Assembly (NCBI GenBank): GCA_013350335.1
Contig: CM023539.1
Coordinates: forward strand, 14,818,302 to 14,882,301
Reading direction: 5' to 3'
DNA: 64,000 bases
Origin: Chimonanthus salicifolius
Lineage: Eukaryota; Streptophyta; Magnoliopsida; Laurales; Calycanthaceae
This document shows, piece by piece, positions 33,617 to 46,462 of the stretch; position 1 is the first letter of the stretch, and each line of letters begins with the position of its first letter. Under the pieces are notes generated by a model. It was given only the letters and a program-made list of their open reading frames with translations, did not search any database and had not been told where the DNA came from. Made by a program: the position numbers and the translations under genes.

Positions 33617-36600
33617 TATAATACCCTAACCCAAAATTAAGCGTAATTAGCTAAATAAATCCTTCTTAGACCGGTTAATCTAGAAGATTACGGTTAGGGC
33701 TTTGTGAAAAGCCCAGGTGTGGCCCAATCGGAGCTCAAAAGCTCAATGATCCAGCTCGTTCAGCTAGAAGGGGCAAAATAGTAAATTACCACTTATTGAT
33801 ATTATTTTATTATTTGTATCATTATGTGATTATTATTGGATGATAATATTTTCCTTAATAAAGGATTCCTATTTCTGATTTTAGAATAATTTTATTTTCA
33901 GAAAATAGTATTTAAAACTGTCCATCAAAACCCCGAAGGAGAGAAATAAATATTTTTAAATGGTTTTGGAAATGAGAAATTTTTTGAAACAAGTATGGTA
34001 TGTTAGACCATTTTAGTATGGTCTAGTTTATTCCTTTAAACCCCAAAATTGGGGATTTTAAATCATTTTATTTAACACAAGTCTATGGTTTTTGGTGAAT
34101 GTTAAATCTCCAAATTTTTATGGTGATTAGAGTTTTAAAGTCCAACTTATCTATCAAGTTGGATTAAAATTTTTAAGCCTTCTAAATCATGTTTTAAGTT
34201 AAAAATCGATTTTTTATCAAAAAGAGACCTTTTTGCAAAACCAGAAATTTCAGGGACTTATTTGCAACCATATACCAAACAGTGCCGTTACTGTACCGGA
34301 CGTCGGTAGCAGCTGCATGCAAACGCCTAGTGGCCTCCATTGATTGCTCAGTGATTTCTATAAATCACTCTCAGTTCAGCTAGTTTAGTCCCTCAGAAAT
34401 TTCATCTCAGTCTCTCAGCCTTCAAACCCAGCCGATCATCTCTCTCCCTCTCTCTGTTTTGCAAACTTTGATTACCTTAAGCTTAAAGAGGAAGTTTTTT
34501 TCAAAAGCCCAGATTTTCAACCTAGGAACTCGAGTGAAGGCAACCACTATGTTCCTCTTTAAATTTCAGTCGGTTTAAAATCAAGAAAGAGTAAATTTGA
34601 CTAAGTTTTGAGTGAGTAAAATGGATTTCAAGTTTAAGGAAAAATATGGCTTTTCTTGTGTCAGTATGGTTCTCGTGTTCAAATCCGTTGGCTTAATTAG
34701 TGTTAAAACTTCAAACCATCCCTATGGAAAGAGGACTCACTGAGGAGTCCATCTAACCGGTTGGATGTGAAAATCGAATCTAAGAAACCCACTGTTTCTG
34801 GATTCATATTTCACTCCCTGTTTCGGCGTCACTGTCTGCTGTTGTAAACAGAGAAGGAAGACGACTCTCGGACGGTCCGAGAGTTGTGCATCAGACGGTC
34901 CAAGGGTAGCCTCCTTCGGATGATCCGAAAGTGACCCTTCGCACGTTCCAAGCTTCGGCTCGAAGTACCGAAGTGGCCAGAGGCTAACCATTCTTTGCCT
35001 CTGCTCAGGACGTTCTGAGTCCTATTTGGAAGGACCGAACCCCTCTCGGACGATCTGAGCTTCCCTCGGCATGATCTGAGACACATAGACCTACCGAAGC
35101 CAATTTTCTCTGTTTTTCTGTTCGGAAGGACCTTCGGACGATCCGATACCTAATCTTCGGACGGCCCGAAGACAGATCCAAGTTCCTAAGTCTGTGACTA
35201 GGTTTAGACTAGTTTTAGACAGTGATTCGGATGATCCAAAGCCACAGTACTTGGTTCAGAGGCATGTTCTGAGAAATCCCAGTTTTTTAATGTAAAATCT
35301 TGATTGATTGGTGATGCATGTGTTAGACCTAAGTTTTAATATAATGTTTATACCCCCTTGATAAAATTAAAAGTTGTACTAACCATTCTTCTCTTATTAC
35401 TATAGTGTATATACTATTTTTATTCACTTCCAGGCCGACTCTATTTGTCGGGCACTGAGTGACTTCACTTCCAGGCCTGACGCTATATCTATCGGGCACT
35501 AAGTGACCTCGAAGCCTTACTCAACATGTCAATCTGATCCTATCTAGAAGACAATACAGATAAGTGACCTGAGTATCTAGACCTAACTCAATACATCAAT
35601 CTGGTCATGCCCAGAAGACAATGAGTTTTGGACTAATCAGCCTATTATTATATATTGTAGATTATTGTAACTTAAAATAGTTAGAAACCAAGTAGGAGAC
35701 TCAATTCCATTTACCTTGGAGATTTTTGGGAAAACAATATGGTTTTGAAATACTACTTGTAGGTATACATTTGAATGCTATGTATGTTGACCTATTATTA
35801 ATTGTGCACTTGTTTGCATGTTGAACAGAGACCGCGATACAACACAATTTCAGTGAGGGAACTTAACTTTTTAGTAGGTGTAATCAGGTTTAATGAGATG
35901 AATATTTAATGAGATGAATATTGAGCAATGAGTGGTTTCAAGTTAATGAACCCACCCATGTGCCCGAACATGATGCACTATTGTAAGAAGTGCTTATTGA
36001 ATGTTTATGATATTGATCATATGAGATATGTAATACTGCTTCTACGTGCCCTTGACTATTGAACCAATACCGGCCATATGTGTGAGATGGTTTACATCTA
36101 CTGGACCAGGGGTGTCGACAATTGCTGACTGAGGAGTGTCAGTATCAGCCATGTGAGGGTCGGAGATGTACTTGCAATGATGTATTTTGATCGTATCGAG
36201 ACTTAATACAATGGTCTCAGCATAGTATGTAGGCATTACGTTGGATGATAGCAATAATGGAAATGATGTTGAGATTATACTTAATATTGAGAATTTATTG
36301 TCAAACATGAGATATTATATTGCAAATGTTGATTATTAAACTAACCTGATGTTTCATTAGACTGCATTGTTATATTTCCTTCACTGGGCTCGTTAGCTCA
36401 CACCACTCACATTTCAGGAGATGTGCTCGAGGAGGAGAACCCTCCGTATGAAGCTTATGATGGATAAGCTGCTGAGGGGAATTCTGTTATCTTTGCTTTT
36501 TGGTTCCTTGAACCATTTGTTTATGTAAAGTACCGTGTGTGGTACTTAGTTTGTATTGATGTCATGTATTGAACTACCATGTGTTCCGTAGTTACTCTCA

Positions 36601-36820
36601 TGATGTTGTAATAATAATTCGTTGTTGGAATTATGTGTTAGTGGTTGTGTCTCTTTTGGGTAAACTTATGGTGTGTGTTTGAGTCCACATGTTGAGATCA
36701 GGTGTGACCTTTGGGCCTAACCATTGATCCGGCCCTAGTTAGAATTCTTGAGTTTAGTTTCAAAAATAAAATAAAAAATTAGTGACGTTCTGGGCCCACT
36801 TTTCGGGTCGGGGCCTGACA
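33617..36820 (+). mobile_element. Solo gypsy LTR (family A/B/C), 3,204 bp, TSD AATCC
   Basis: It begins TATAATACCC (TG changed to TA) and ends GGGGCCTGACA. A perfect 5-bp duplication AATCC lies at 33,612-33,616 and 36,821-36,825. It is collinear over its whole length with the solo LTR at 60,789-63,961 and with 7990-11,030. TATAAAT lies at about 34,359. A cluster of CGGACGRTCCG palindromes (34,860-35,250) follows in the presumed transcribed leader. It contains no internal region, PBS or polypurine tract, so it arose by LTR-LTR recombination. The open frames inside are incidental. Confidence 0.95.
34860..35255. repeat. Cluster of CGGACGGTCCG/CGGACGATCCG palindromes
   Basis: The best copy, CTCTCGGACGGTCCGAGAG at 34,865-34,883, has 9-bp arms around one G. 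About ten weaker copies follow at irregular spacing (for example 35,133-35,146). The equivalent place in the sister LTRs holds TTCGGAAGTTCCGAA instead. Confidence 0.85.
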
Positions 36821-36825
36821 AATCC

Positions 36826-37704
36826 CTTATCGAAAGCATATGAGTGAACGCGTTGTCCATAAAATGGATTGAGAGTATCACTGTACGGGTGAAATGAGTC
36901 CTTGTGGAGTTTGACAGTGTGATAAGTTACACTCTTTAGTTGGTTAAGTTGATGATTGAGCACTTAGAACTATGATGTGTTGATGGATATAAGTGTTATG
37001 AGTATGATATCAAGACAGACACGTTTAGGTGGGTTATGTTGTGGTGTTCGTATGAGTGTTGTTTATGTGATGTTGAATGGTGTTGGATATTCCACCTTTT
37101 TATATTGAATATTATTGTATGTGGGTTTCCTATTGTTTATTTGTACCCCTACTGCGCTGATGATCCATAGGCAAGTGAGGCTCACTCCCTAACAGTTTTT
37201 AGGTGATAGCTGAGGAGTGACGATTCAACTCTCAGAGGTGGTAACGTGGTAGTGAGTCAAGGATGAATGTTTAATTTCTTAGCATAGTTGTGGATTCATG
37301 TAATTGAATTTAATTATTTGGTATTGTTTATTTTTTAGAGACTTGATTAGTTGATTTGAATAAATTGAGAACTTAAGAATATTAATTTTGTTTTATTTTA
37401 TGGAATGGGATGTGAATAGTGAGATTAAACTTGATCTTAATAGTAGATGTTGTGCCTCTTACTATATTGTGGATAGCATTAGGATTTGTGCAATGTGTAG
37501 TTGGGCATGAAGGGGATTTGATGGCTTTATTTATTTTATCTATAATCTTTAATATATATATATATATATATATTTATCTCCCCTAGCCACAAATCTGTGA
37601 TGTAAGACCCGCTAGTCGCATTGTTGCGTTGGATCATGCCCTGTTCAGTCTGCAATTAAACGGGTTACAAGCCATTTAGGTTGTAGGAAGGGTGGGGTGT
37701 GACA
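36826..37704 (+). mobile_element. LTR fragment ending GGGTGTGACA
   Basis: Noncoding, with a (TA)n run at about 37,550-37,572. The end GGGTGGGGTGTGACA at 37,704 looks like a gypsy LTR terminus. The 5' end was not identified; the solo LTR at 33,617-36,820 lies within this unit. Confidence 0.5.
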
Positions 37705-39030
37705 CGGATCCACTTTGTGAATTGTTTATCCTCACGGATCACTTAGACCAGGTAGGTTTTCCTACATTGTTAAAGCACTATGGATGTGAACTAAATACCT
37801 TACTAGGTTTTGATTTCCTTTAAAATCATATATTTTGAGTTATGAGAATGCTATTATTTCAACATGAGTTATATGGAGATATTTTGCTACTATGTTTTAC
37901 ATGTTGAAAGATATTGGAATTATACGATGAATGAATTTGTCATCATGGTGCATACATGTACCTCATGCATGATTGCATGGGAGGGAATTGCATTACTGAG
38001 CCAAGAATGAAAAGTCTAGACATCGCTTGGTCTCGTGTACAATGATATTGATGGACTAATACAAATGTTATATTTTGGCCACGTCCATGATTGTGATTGT
38101 TACAACTTTAAATTGGGCCAAATAGCTCCTGAGAAAGTCCTGAAACCCTGCGCAGAGGGAGGAGTCCACACTCCACCGATAGTCTTGGTTAATTTGTGGA
38201 TGGGTAAAATACCCTGGTGGTTGCCACCTCAAATGATGTTGGACATAATTGGCCAATGATGGAAACCATTAAAATGAAATGAATCTTATGATTGATGAGT
38301 GGGCATGGAAGGTCATTCATTGATGCATGGAATCCATGGCATGGCATTTCTTGAGAAATTGCAAGCATATTTGAATATGTGATTTTATACCATGTTACAA
38401 AGGATATTTGAGAAATATATCATGTTTTCCCAATGAGCAATGTTTTACCATGAAATGCAAGTGTATATATTATTTTGATTATAACACTCTTCAGTGCATA
38501 CTTATTAGTTGGAATTCCTACTGGGCGTGTTGACTAAGCCCATAAATTTTTCCCTTTAGATGTGGACACAGGTGAAAGAAAGGAAGGTGAAGTTGGACCC
38601 AGTGATAGCCAAGCTTGATCAAGATTTGAAGAGGAGATGCTTGGTGGACTTAGATTTCTTTTGATATTTTGATCATGATGTAATTTGTAGGAGTGGCGGA
38701 CTATGGAAATGTAATATATTTGTTTAAATCCTAAACTTTTGGATTTGTATTTGACCTACATTAAATATGGAGACTTCTTGCTTTTGCTTTGAGACGTAAT
38801 ATTTTATGTGATATCTAAATGTTTTTTTTTTACTCCTTCCGAAAATTTTATTCTAGTATGTGTAAATACCATCATGGTCATTTAGTCCATGTACACGCTA
38901 GGTTGGGCCAGTCGTAGGTCTGGGTTTTTGGACTCAGACTCGGCTCGCGTTCTAGCTCCTCACCTCTCTCCTCAATAAAATATTCATATTATATTACTAT
39001 GATCACAGTAGGAGAGGGCCGGGTGCCACA
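37705..39030 (+). mobile_element. 3' part of a long gypsy LTR
   Basis: It is collinear with the right-hand part of the chromovirus LTR family: GGTAGGTTTTCCTAC near 37,750, CTACTGGGCGTGTTGACTAA near 38,519, GGGCCAGTCGTAGGTCTGGG near 38,905 and the terminus GCCGGGTGCCACA at 39,030. The 5' half is missing, so it is truncated at about 37,705. Confidence 0.7.
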
Positions 39031-39155
39031 TTTTACCTCTATCGGTGCACTGCTCATCAAGTATCGGTGAACCGATATGTAGAACATATACATGTAGAAC
39101 GGCGTGTTATCGGTTCACCAGTACTTGATGAGCGGTACATCAGTAGAGATAAAAT
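39030..39155. mobile_element. Palindromic MITE-like hairpin, 126 bp
   Basis: ATTTTACCTCTATCGG at the left pairs with CAGTAGAGATAAAAT at the right. The arms continue inward with CTGCTCATCAAGTA and GGTGAACCGATA against their complements, leaving a loop of roughly 30 nt. No clear TSD could be assigned. It lies about 570 bp upstream of the PPR start codon. Confidence 0.75.
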
Positions 39156-39727
39156 AGGAATTTCACTAAATCCCATATCTTCTAAAAGATTTTACCCATA
39201 TTAGGATGACTGACCTTCCCAAATACAACCACTAATATAGCTATTGTTTACCACTGACATCTATACCTAGGTAAAGTTGTACCTTTTTTATTCCTTCCTG
39301 ATAATTTGCCAAATCACAGATGAGTAACCTACCAAGTTTCAAGAGTAAACAAAAATATCAGTACAATACAAATGAAGATCCAAGTTATTTTTGGATTTGG
39401 AATGGATCAGAATGGTCAAGATCAGGTTAGAACAGAATTCAATTCCAGAATTTAAAGTCGTTTTATTCCATTTTTTTTATCAGAAATTGATTATTCAGTT
39501 CATTCTTACGGAAATGGAATGGAAGTGAGTAAGTGACTATTAAGTATTTGATTTTTTTTTTCTCACTAAATGAACTGCCTTTGTTTGGCCAACCGGTTTA
39601 ATAAAACCGGAAATCTAGACCGAGCCGGGTTCGGTGAAAAGACGCGAACTCTCAAGTCCCAGTGCATCGGCATGTTTGCAGCGGTGCCGACTCTTAACTC
39701 CTCAATTAACTCATTATCTTGTCAACC
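39156..39727 (+). promoter_or_regulatory. Upstream region of the PPR gene
   Basis: Intergenic DNA and presumably the promoter and 5' UTR. ACCGGTTTAATAAAACCGG (39,592-39,610) is a palindrome 120 bp before the ATG. No confident TATA box was assigned. Confidence 0.4.
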
Positions 39728-42376
39728 ATGTCCATGTCCATCTCTCCACTCTCTCTCCCTGTCACTTCTCCTCTTCTCTCTTCTCTCCCCAAAATCAAAA
39801 TCAAAAGCAAAATCAACCATCCTCCTCTCATTACCTTTCCTTCCAATCCCAATCCTTATCCCCTTCCAATCCTTTCATTTCAAAATCATCTCCACTCCCT
39901 TCCTCTTCTTCTTGGCTCGAGAACCGTCCGTTCCCATGTCCGTTCCAATCGTTTCCAAGATGCGCTTCTCACCTTTTATGACATGACCCTTCTCCGGTAT
40001 CCCCCCTGACAACTTTATCTTCCCCGCTGCCCTCAAGGCCGCCGCCGCTCTCCATGACCTCCATTCTGGCAAGCAACTGCACGCTGCCGCCATCAAATCT
40101 GGTTACCACTCATCCCACACTGCTGTTGCCAACACCCTTATAACCATGTACGGGAAATGCGGTGATCTTGGCGATGTGTGCCGGGTGTTCGATAGAATTC
40201 CTCAGAGAGACCAAGTTTCTTGGAATTCAATGATTGCGGCCTTATGCCAGTTTGAGGAGTGGGGGCTTGCATTGGAGGCATTCCGGTATATGAGTACAGA
40301 GCGAGTAGAGCCAAGCTCATTCACACTAGTCAGTGTTTCTCTTGCCTGTTCACATGTTGGACAGGATGGGCTGCGGCTTGGGAAGGAGGTCCATGGGTAT
40401 GGGCTGCGAACGGGTTATTTTGATAGCAGTGGGAGAACATTCACCAGTAATGCACTGATGGCAATGTACGCTAAACTGGGGAGGGTGGACAATTCATATG
40501 TGTTGTTTGAACAGTTTAATAACCGTGACTTGGTTTCATGGAATACAATGATTAGCTCACTTGCTCAGAGTGATCGTTTCATGCAGGCTATGGCTCTCTT
40601 GCACCATATGGTTCGTGCAGGAGTCAAGCCTGATGGGGTCACAGTTGCAAGTGTGCTCCCCTCTTGCTCCCATTTGGAGATGTTGGATGTTGGAAAGGAA
40701 ATCCATGCATATGCCTTGAGGAATGACAATCTTTCTGAAAATTCTTATGTGGGCAGTGCACTAGTCGACATGTATTGCAATTGCAGACAGATCGAAAGTG
40801 GCCGTCGTGTGTTTGATGGGATATCTGAACAGAGACTTGGGCTTTGGAATGCTATGATCACTGGTTACGCACAAAATGATCTTGATGAGGAAGCATTAAG
40901 GCTTTTCATCAAAATGCAAACAGTAGCAGGGCTTTGGCCAAACACAACAACGATGGCGAGCGTGCTGCCTGCTTGTGTGCGTTGCAAAGCATTCTCCGTA
41001 AGGAAGATATGCATGGATATGTGGTGAAAAGGGGTTTTGCAGGCGACAGGTATGTGCAAAATGCCCTTATGGACATGTACTCTAGGGTGGGCAAGTTAGA
41101 GGTTACACAGAAGATCTTTGAGAGTATGGACAGTAAAGACTTGATTTCATGGAACACCATGATTACAGGCTATGTTATCAATGGTTGCCATGATGATGCA
41201 TTTCGTCTAATGGGTGAAATGCAAAGAGTAACTGTCCCATATAAACCAAACTCTATAACTCTCATGACAGTTCTGCCTGGTTGTGTAGCCCTCACATCAC
41301 TGGTGAAGGGGAAAGAGATCCATTCATATGCTATTCGGCATGAATTGGCTTCTGATGTTGCAGTGGGGAGTGCACTTGTTGATATGTATGCAAAATGTGG
41401 TTGCCTAGTGTTATCTAGAGCTGTGTTCAATACGATGCCTAAGCGAAATGTGATTACATGGAATGTGCTCATCATGGCATATGGGATGCATGGGCATGGA
41501 GAAGAAGCATTAAAGCTACTAAAAAAAATGACAACGGAAAATGTTAAGCCAAATGAGGTCACTTTTATCTCAATCTTTGCTGCATGTAGCCATTCTAGTT
41601 TGGTGAGACAAGGGCTAGATATTTTCTACCAAATGAATGAGGATTATGATGTTGAACCTACACCAGACCACTATGCATGTGTAGTGGACTTGCTTGGTCG
41701 AGCAGGGCAATTGGAAGAAGCATACCAGCTCATCATGAACATGCCTACTGGCACCGACCAATCAGGTGCATGGAGTAGCATGCTAGGAGCATGTCGAATA
41801 CATGGTGATCTAAAGCTTGGGGAAATCGCAGCAGAAAATCTTCTCCGTTTGGAGCCAGAAGTAGCCAGTCACTATGTGCTCCTCTCAAACATTTATGCAT
41901 CAGCTGGGCTTTGGGACAAGGTGACTGAGGTCAGGAGGAATATGAAGGAAATGGGGGTGAGGAAAGAACCAGGCTGCAGTTGGATTGAAGCTGGTGATGA
42001 GGTGCACAAGTTCATAGCTGGGGATGGGTCACACCCACAAAGTGCAGAGCTCCATGGACTACTTGAGGAGTTATCAGAAAAAATGAAGAAGGAAGGATAT
42101 ATCCCGGACACTTCATGTGTTCTTCACAATGTAGGGGAGGAGGAGAAAGAGTGGCTATTGTGTGGGCATAGTGAGAGACTAGCCATAGCATATGGCATCC
42201 TTAACACTCCTCCAGGAATGACCATTCGGGTTGCCAAGAACCTACGTGTTTGCAACGACTGCCATGTGGCTACCAAGTATATTTCAAAGATTGTGGAGAG
42301 GGAGATCATTGTGAGGGATGTACGACGATTCCACCATTTTAAAGATGGGATATGTTCATGTGGGGATTATTGGTAA
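39728..42376 (+). pseudogene. OTP84: OTP84-like PPR-DYW chloroplast RNA-editing factor with two frame breaks
   Basis: The product would be an intronless E-DYW class pentatricopeptide protein of about 882 residues. The Arabidopsis homologue OTP84 (At3g57430) is of similar length and is needed for C-to-U editing of ndhB, ndhF and psbZ transcripts in plastids. A Ser/Pro-rich N-terminus fits a transit peptide. PPR repeats (NTLITMYGKCGDL, SWNSMIAAL) run to about 41,900. Then come the E region (KEPGCSWIE, about 41,966) and the DYW deaminase with HSE (about 42,168), CNDCH and C-terminal CGDYW. Two indels break the frame: one extra base near 39,994 (then GIPPDNFIF) and one missing base near 40,996 (AFS to RKEDMHG). 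They cancel, so about 1.0 kb lies in another frame. I chose ATG 39,728; 39,734 is possible. A young pseudogene or two assembly errors both fit. Confidence 0.9.
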
Positions 42377-44091
42377 GCTGTGATAGCTTGATGGTGCTTG
42401 GATACAGCCTGATGGAGCATGACCATCCACTCAAAATTGGAGCCTGATGATGACAACTTCACTGGTATGGAAGTATGCAATCATAATTCATTACCAGTTA
42501 ATTTGTTCATAGACTTCAGAATAGACTGGTATTCTCTAAAATGGGTGGGGGAGAGACACAGAGACAGAGATTTTATAGTAGAACAGCATTAGGTCTGAAA
42601 TCCATGATCTCTGTGTTGCAGCATTTGTTCAATGACAGTAGATTGCGAGCCTGACCTTGATGTGATACAATAATTGATGCACCAAACTTGAAAGGGGGAT
42701 TTAGGTCAATTGAAGAAACCTAATGCATAGTCTGCCACAATACACAAGAATAGAAATTTGCAGGGCTCAATCACTCAATGTGCATTTTGCAGCCACATCC
42801 AACTGCAGATGCAAGCAGACTGACGTCGGGAGCATTCTGCTGGTGGATCTGGTAAAGTATTCCAACCATTTCGTTTCCTATCCCTACCATGAAATGGATA
42901 ATAAGAATGACAAATGAAACAACTATCTGCATTCATCTTCATTATCGTCATCAATAAAGCCTTAAATAAGTCAATGGCCAGGACAGATGTTACTAGTGAT
43001 TCCTTTAGAAGCTATATGAATGGCTGCATTAACCATGGAAATGTATATACCAGGACCCTTCCTGTGGATATGAATATTGGGGTTAATTAGTAAGGTAGTA
43101 TCATATCCTTCAGTATCTTCCAGTCTTGGCTTCACTTGCCAACCATCATCAGCCTTACAGAGATTAAGGAGCTCTTTGGTGCAAGCTTCGTCTGGCCATT
43201 AGCAGCATCTGTCATTTATTTTCCCAAAAAAAAAAAAAAAACAATGGTGCATCATTGAACTCGTTAGAAATTATCACCAGTGAATGTATCTGTTAAAGTC
43301 AGTTTTATCCCGAAAGATATAATTTCAAGATACATTTTTATCTCAAGAATTACATGACTCATTCTTGAAAAATATAAATAAATAAATAGCTTTTATAAGG
43401 AACGATCATACACTGATGATCACCCAAACCCATAGTGCTGGCATCTATATTATTTTTTAAGATCTCCAATTCTCTCTTGAAGTATTTCATCCTACCCTCA
43501 TTTGAATTGATCTGTTTCACAATTTTTGCAGATAAGAAAAAAAAAAAAAAAACAGATAAATATGTGTCATCTCACTGAATCCTGACCCCGTGATATCCTC
43601 CCCTGGAAATTGTCGATGCAATCGGCGAATCTTTTCTTTCTTCCAATAACAGTATTCTCTAAACTTATTTTTCTTTGTGAGCAGCGCTTTCATTGAACCG
43701 TTTTCATGGTTCCCACTGAGACACCAACGTAGATGTCAGTGGATGTGATATGTCCTCATACTCTAACTAGAAGAACTCTACTGAGTGTCTAGGTAAGAGC
43801 GATACATCTTATAAAAATGAATTTTTAGGGTTTACTTTGTTGGGTCTGATGGATGTAAAGAGAATCATGTGTTTATCTTATGTGCTTTCATGTATTGCAT
43901 ATAATTGTAGTAACTTATATTGCATATAATTGTAGTAATCATTGAGTTAGTCGGGTCTACTCATTTATTTTTTGGTTTGAATCTAAAACAGGTCGGATCT
44001 TAGCTTTGGTGTAAAATAGGACTCGAACAGTCTACCACGTTGAGTTTGGGATTTGATTGGTGAGATCTACTGCATTTGCTAAAGCAAAATA
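42377..44091. other. 3' flank of the PPR gene and intergenic DNA
   Basis: Presumed 3' UTR, then AT-rich sequence with A-runs at about 43,224-43,241 and 43,537-43,552. No gene is supported. Confidence 0.4.
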
Positions 44092-44533
44092 CAGTAAAAC
44101 CTCTATAATGTAATATAGTTGGGATCATACTACAAATTATAGGGATTTTAAATTAGAGAGACTAGCAATATTTGTTTCTAAAAATCTCTTTAAAACTCTC
44201 ACCTGTTACTGAAACATCCTTTCGACTTCTCTGTGTGAAAATAAATCACTCATTTCAGTTTATTCAAAAGCCTATCTCATATTCTTTTTCTAGAGTTTAG
44301 ATGATGTAATTTGTGAGGTCCTTAGTCACTATTATAGTAATTTTGTATTCTAACCGTATAGAATATTACTTTACAAAATGGTTGGGATAATATACTTTTT
44401 ATTCTAAATGTATTGAGTAATGAGTTAGAGAGATTTATTATATTTTGAATGGACTCGGGGTCAGGACCAGCTGTCGATATTATTTTAGATAGATTATAAC
44501 TTTATAGAGTATTACATTATAGAAAGTTTACTC
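44092..44533. mobile_element. Degenerate Emigrant-like MITE (TA target)
   Basis: The left end CAGTAAAACCTCTATAATG follows TA (44,090-44,091). The right end (ATAGAAAGTTTACT) is decayed. The body matches the better copy at 56,815-57,346, including CGGGGTCAGGACCAGCTG near 44,457. The terminal sequence is that of Emigrant/Lemi1-type pogo-like MITEs. Confidence 0.8.
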
Positions 44534-46462
44534 ATGTAAGAAATGAAACGGAAATTAATAATAAAAAATGATTCTTAATTTGTCATGGGATGAATGAGAT
44601 TGAGCAATACATGATTTATTTTCACACCTTTGAAATCATTCGATGTCAACAAGTTTGTATCTTCGTCACAATTAATTCCCTATACAAATTTGGAATGCTT
44701 ACAAAATATTGTTAGGTTATTCCAATAATGGTGATCTTTTATCAGATGATATGATAAATTTTTGTGGGCTCAATATATTTTTAAAGGTCACAACAATTTA
44801 AGTATTACATAATTTAAAATATTCAATATTAAAGGGACTTAAAATATGACTTGATTGGTCCATTGAAATATCTTTTTTAATTCCATATTTGAACATAGAC
44901 ATTTCAATTTTCGTAACTTTTTATAGACTTTAAATTTTTAAAAACATAAAAAATCTAAAAATAATTCTCTAATGACCCTATCAAAATAAACTGGAGCTTA
45001 TAGTATGTGTGAATTATGCAATACAAGTTTCATTTAGATATAACCTTTTGACTTAAATAGATATAATAGACAATTGATTGAGGGGTTTTCATTTATCCAT
45101 CCATTTACTTAACTTAGATCAAGTAGTTATATTTGTTTATTAGGATTAATTTCTCTTAAAATGGCACATAAATAATCAATTTTTTTATTTCATGTAATCA
45201 CTGAATCTTGCTACATGTCATGTATGAGCTGAAATAATTGAGTCACGGAGTTTTGACTCAGTTTGAATCATATGACATTTATACTGGACTCTAGTGACGG
45301 TACATAGTTAACAAATAAAAAAAATGTTACTAAGATTAAAATTTAAATAGATTACTTTCACTAATATTTATAGACTTAAATCTAATAGAAAACATGAGTA
45401 AATGAAACTTATTTTTTATAATCGACATATCAAAGTTTGATAAGATTATGATATCTAATAAGATGATAAGATTAATATATCCAATCAAAGATAAATACTA
45501 TTACAACTCAAATTAAGATATGAGAAAATTGTGACTCAAATATCGTCTTTTGGCTAATTTTAACTTAAAAAGCCAACTTTACATAGTTGAGTTTTTAGAT
45601 CCTGACTCAATTTTTAGTTTATAGTATACTTCAAATTAAAGACAAGATTGTAAATCCGTCAATTGTAAGAAGTCTAAATATATTTAAGAATCAATTTAAG
45701 CAAATAAAATAGATATTTAATAATATGACCATCCATTTCATTTAATTTTAATGAAATAGCAATGTACATTTAGCAATTAATTTCTCCTAAATTAGTACAT
45801 CAATAACTATTTTTTAATTTTACGGATACATATTATTTAGTTTATTCTTGATACTGATTTCAAGGGTTAAAAATGACGGGCAGTAATCCGTATGGTATTG
45901 GCGTTTCCACTTTTACCTTTCTTTTTGTTTTGGAAAAAATTATAAAAAAATAAGAGAATAAGAGAAAAAAAAAATGGAATTTTAGACTATTTGAAAGTCA
46001 AAATTTCGATGTCTTGAAAATTTAAAAAGTGCCTAACTTTTTTATAAAGAAGGAAATCAACAAGAAGAAACAGCTTATATGAACGTCATGTTTTTAAGTA
46101 TTTTTTTATCTTTATTATAATTCATAAATTTTTTATTACAAAAATTTTTGAGTTTCATAAAAATGTCAAATTAAAAAAATTACACAAAGATCCTAAAAAC
46201 TATATAAATCACATTAAGAGCTCTTCATTTAATTGTAAAAATATTTGTATGTTATTTCAAGAGTTTTTTTCTGCAAAAAACTTAAAAAAGAAAAGCATCT
46301 TAGAAAATTCAATTTTTATCAAATTCACAAAAAAATATTAAAAAATCATATAAACTTGAATATTATTTTATTACATTATTTTAAAAAAAACCTCAAAATT
46401 TGAGATTATCTTCGAGCCAAAAGTCAAAAAAATTAATAAAAATAAGTCAAATTTGATAAAAA
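44534..46462. other. AT-rich intergenic DNA
   Basis: Very AT-rich with no recognisable gene or element. Frames are short and unsupported. Confidence 0.4.

Noticed and set aside
39570..39986. 138-codon frame upstream and overlapping the PPR start
   Set aside because: It is out of frame with the PPR homology, which follows the frame from 39,728; it is a shadow frame.
40865..42309. Several minus-strand frames inside the PPR gene
   Set aside because: Shadow frames of a repeat-protein gene on the plus strand.
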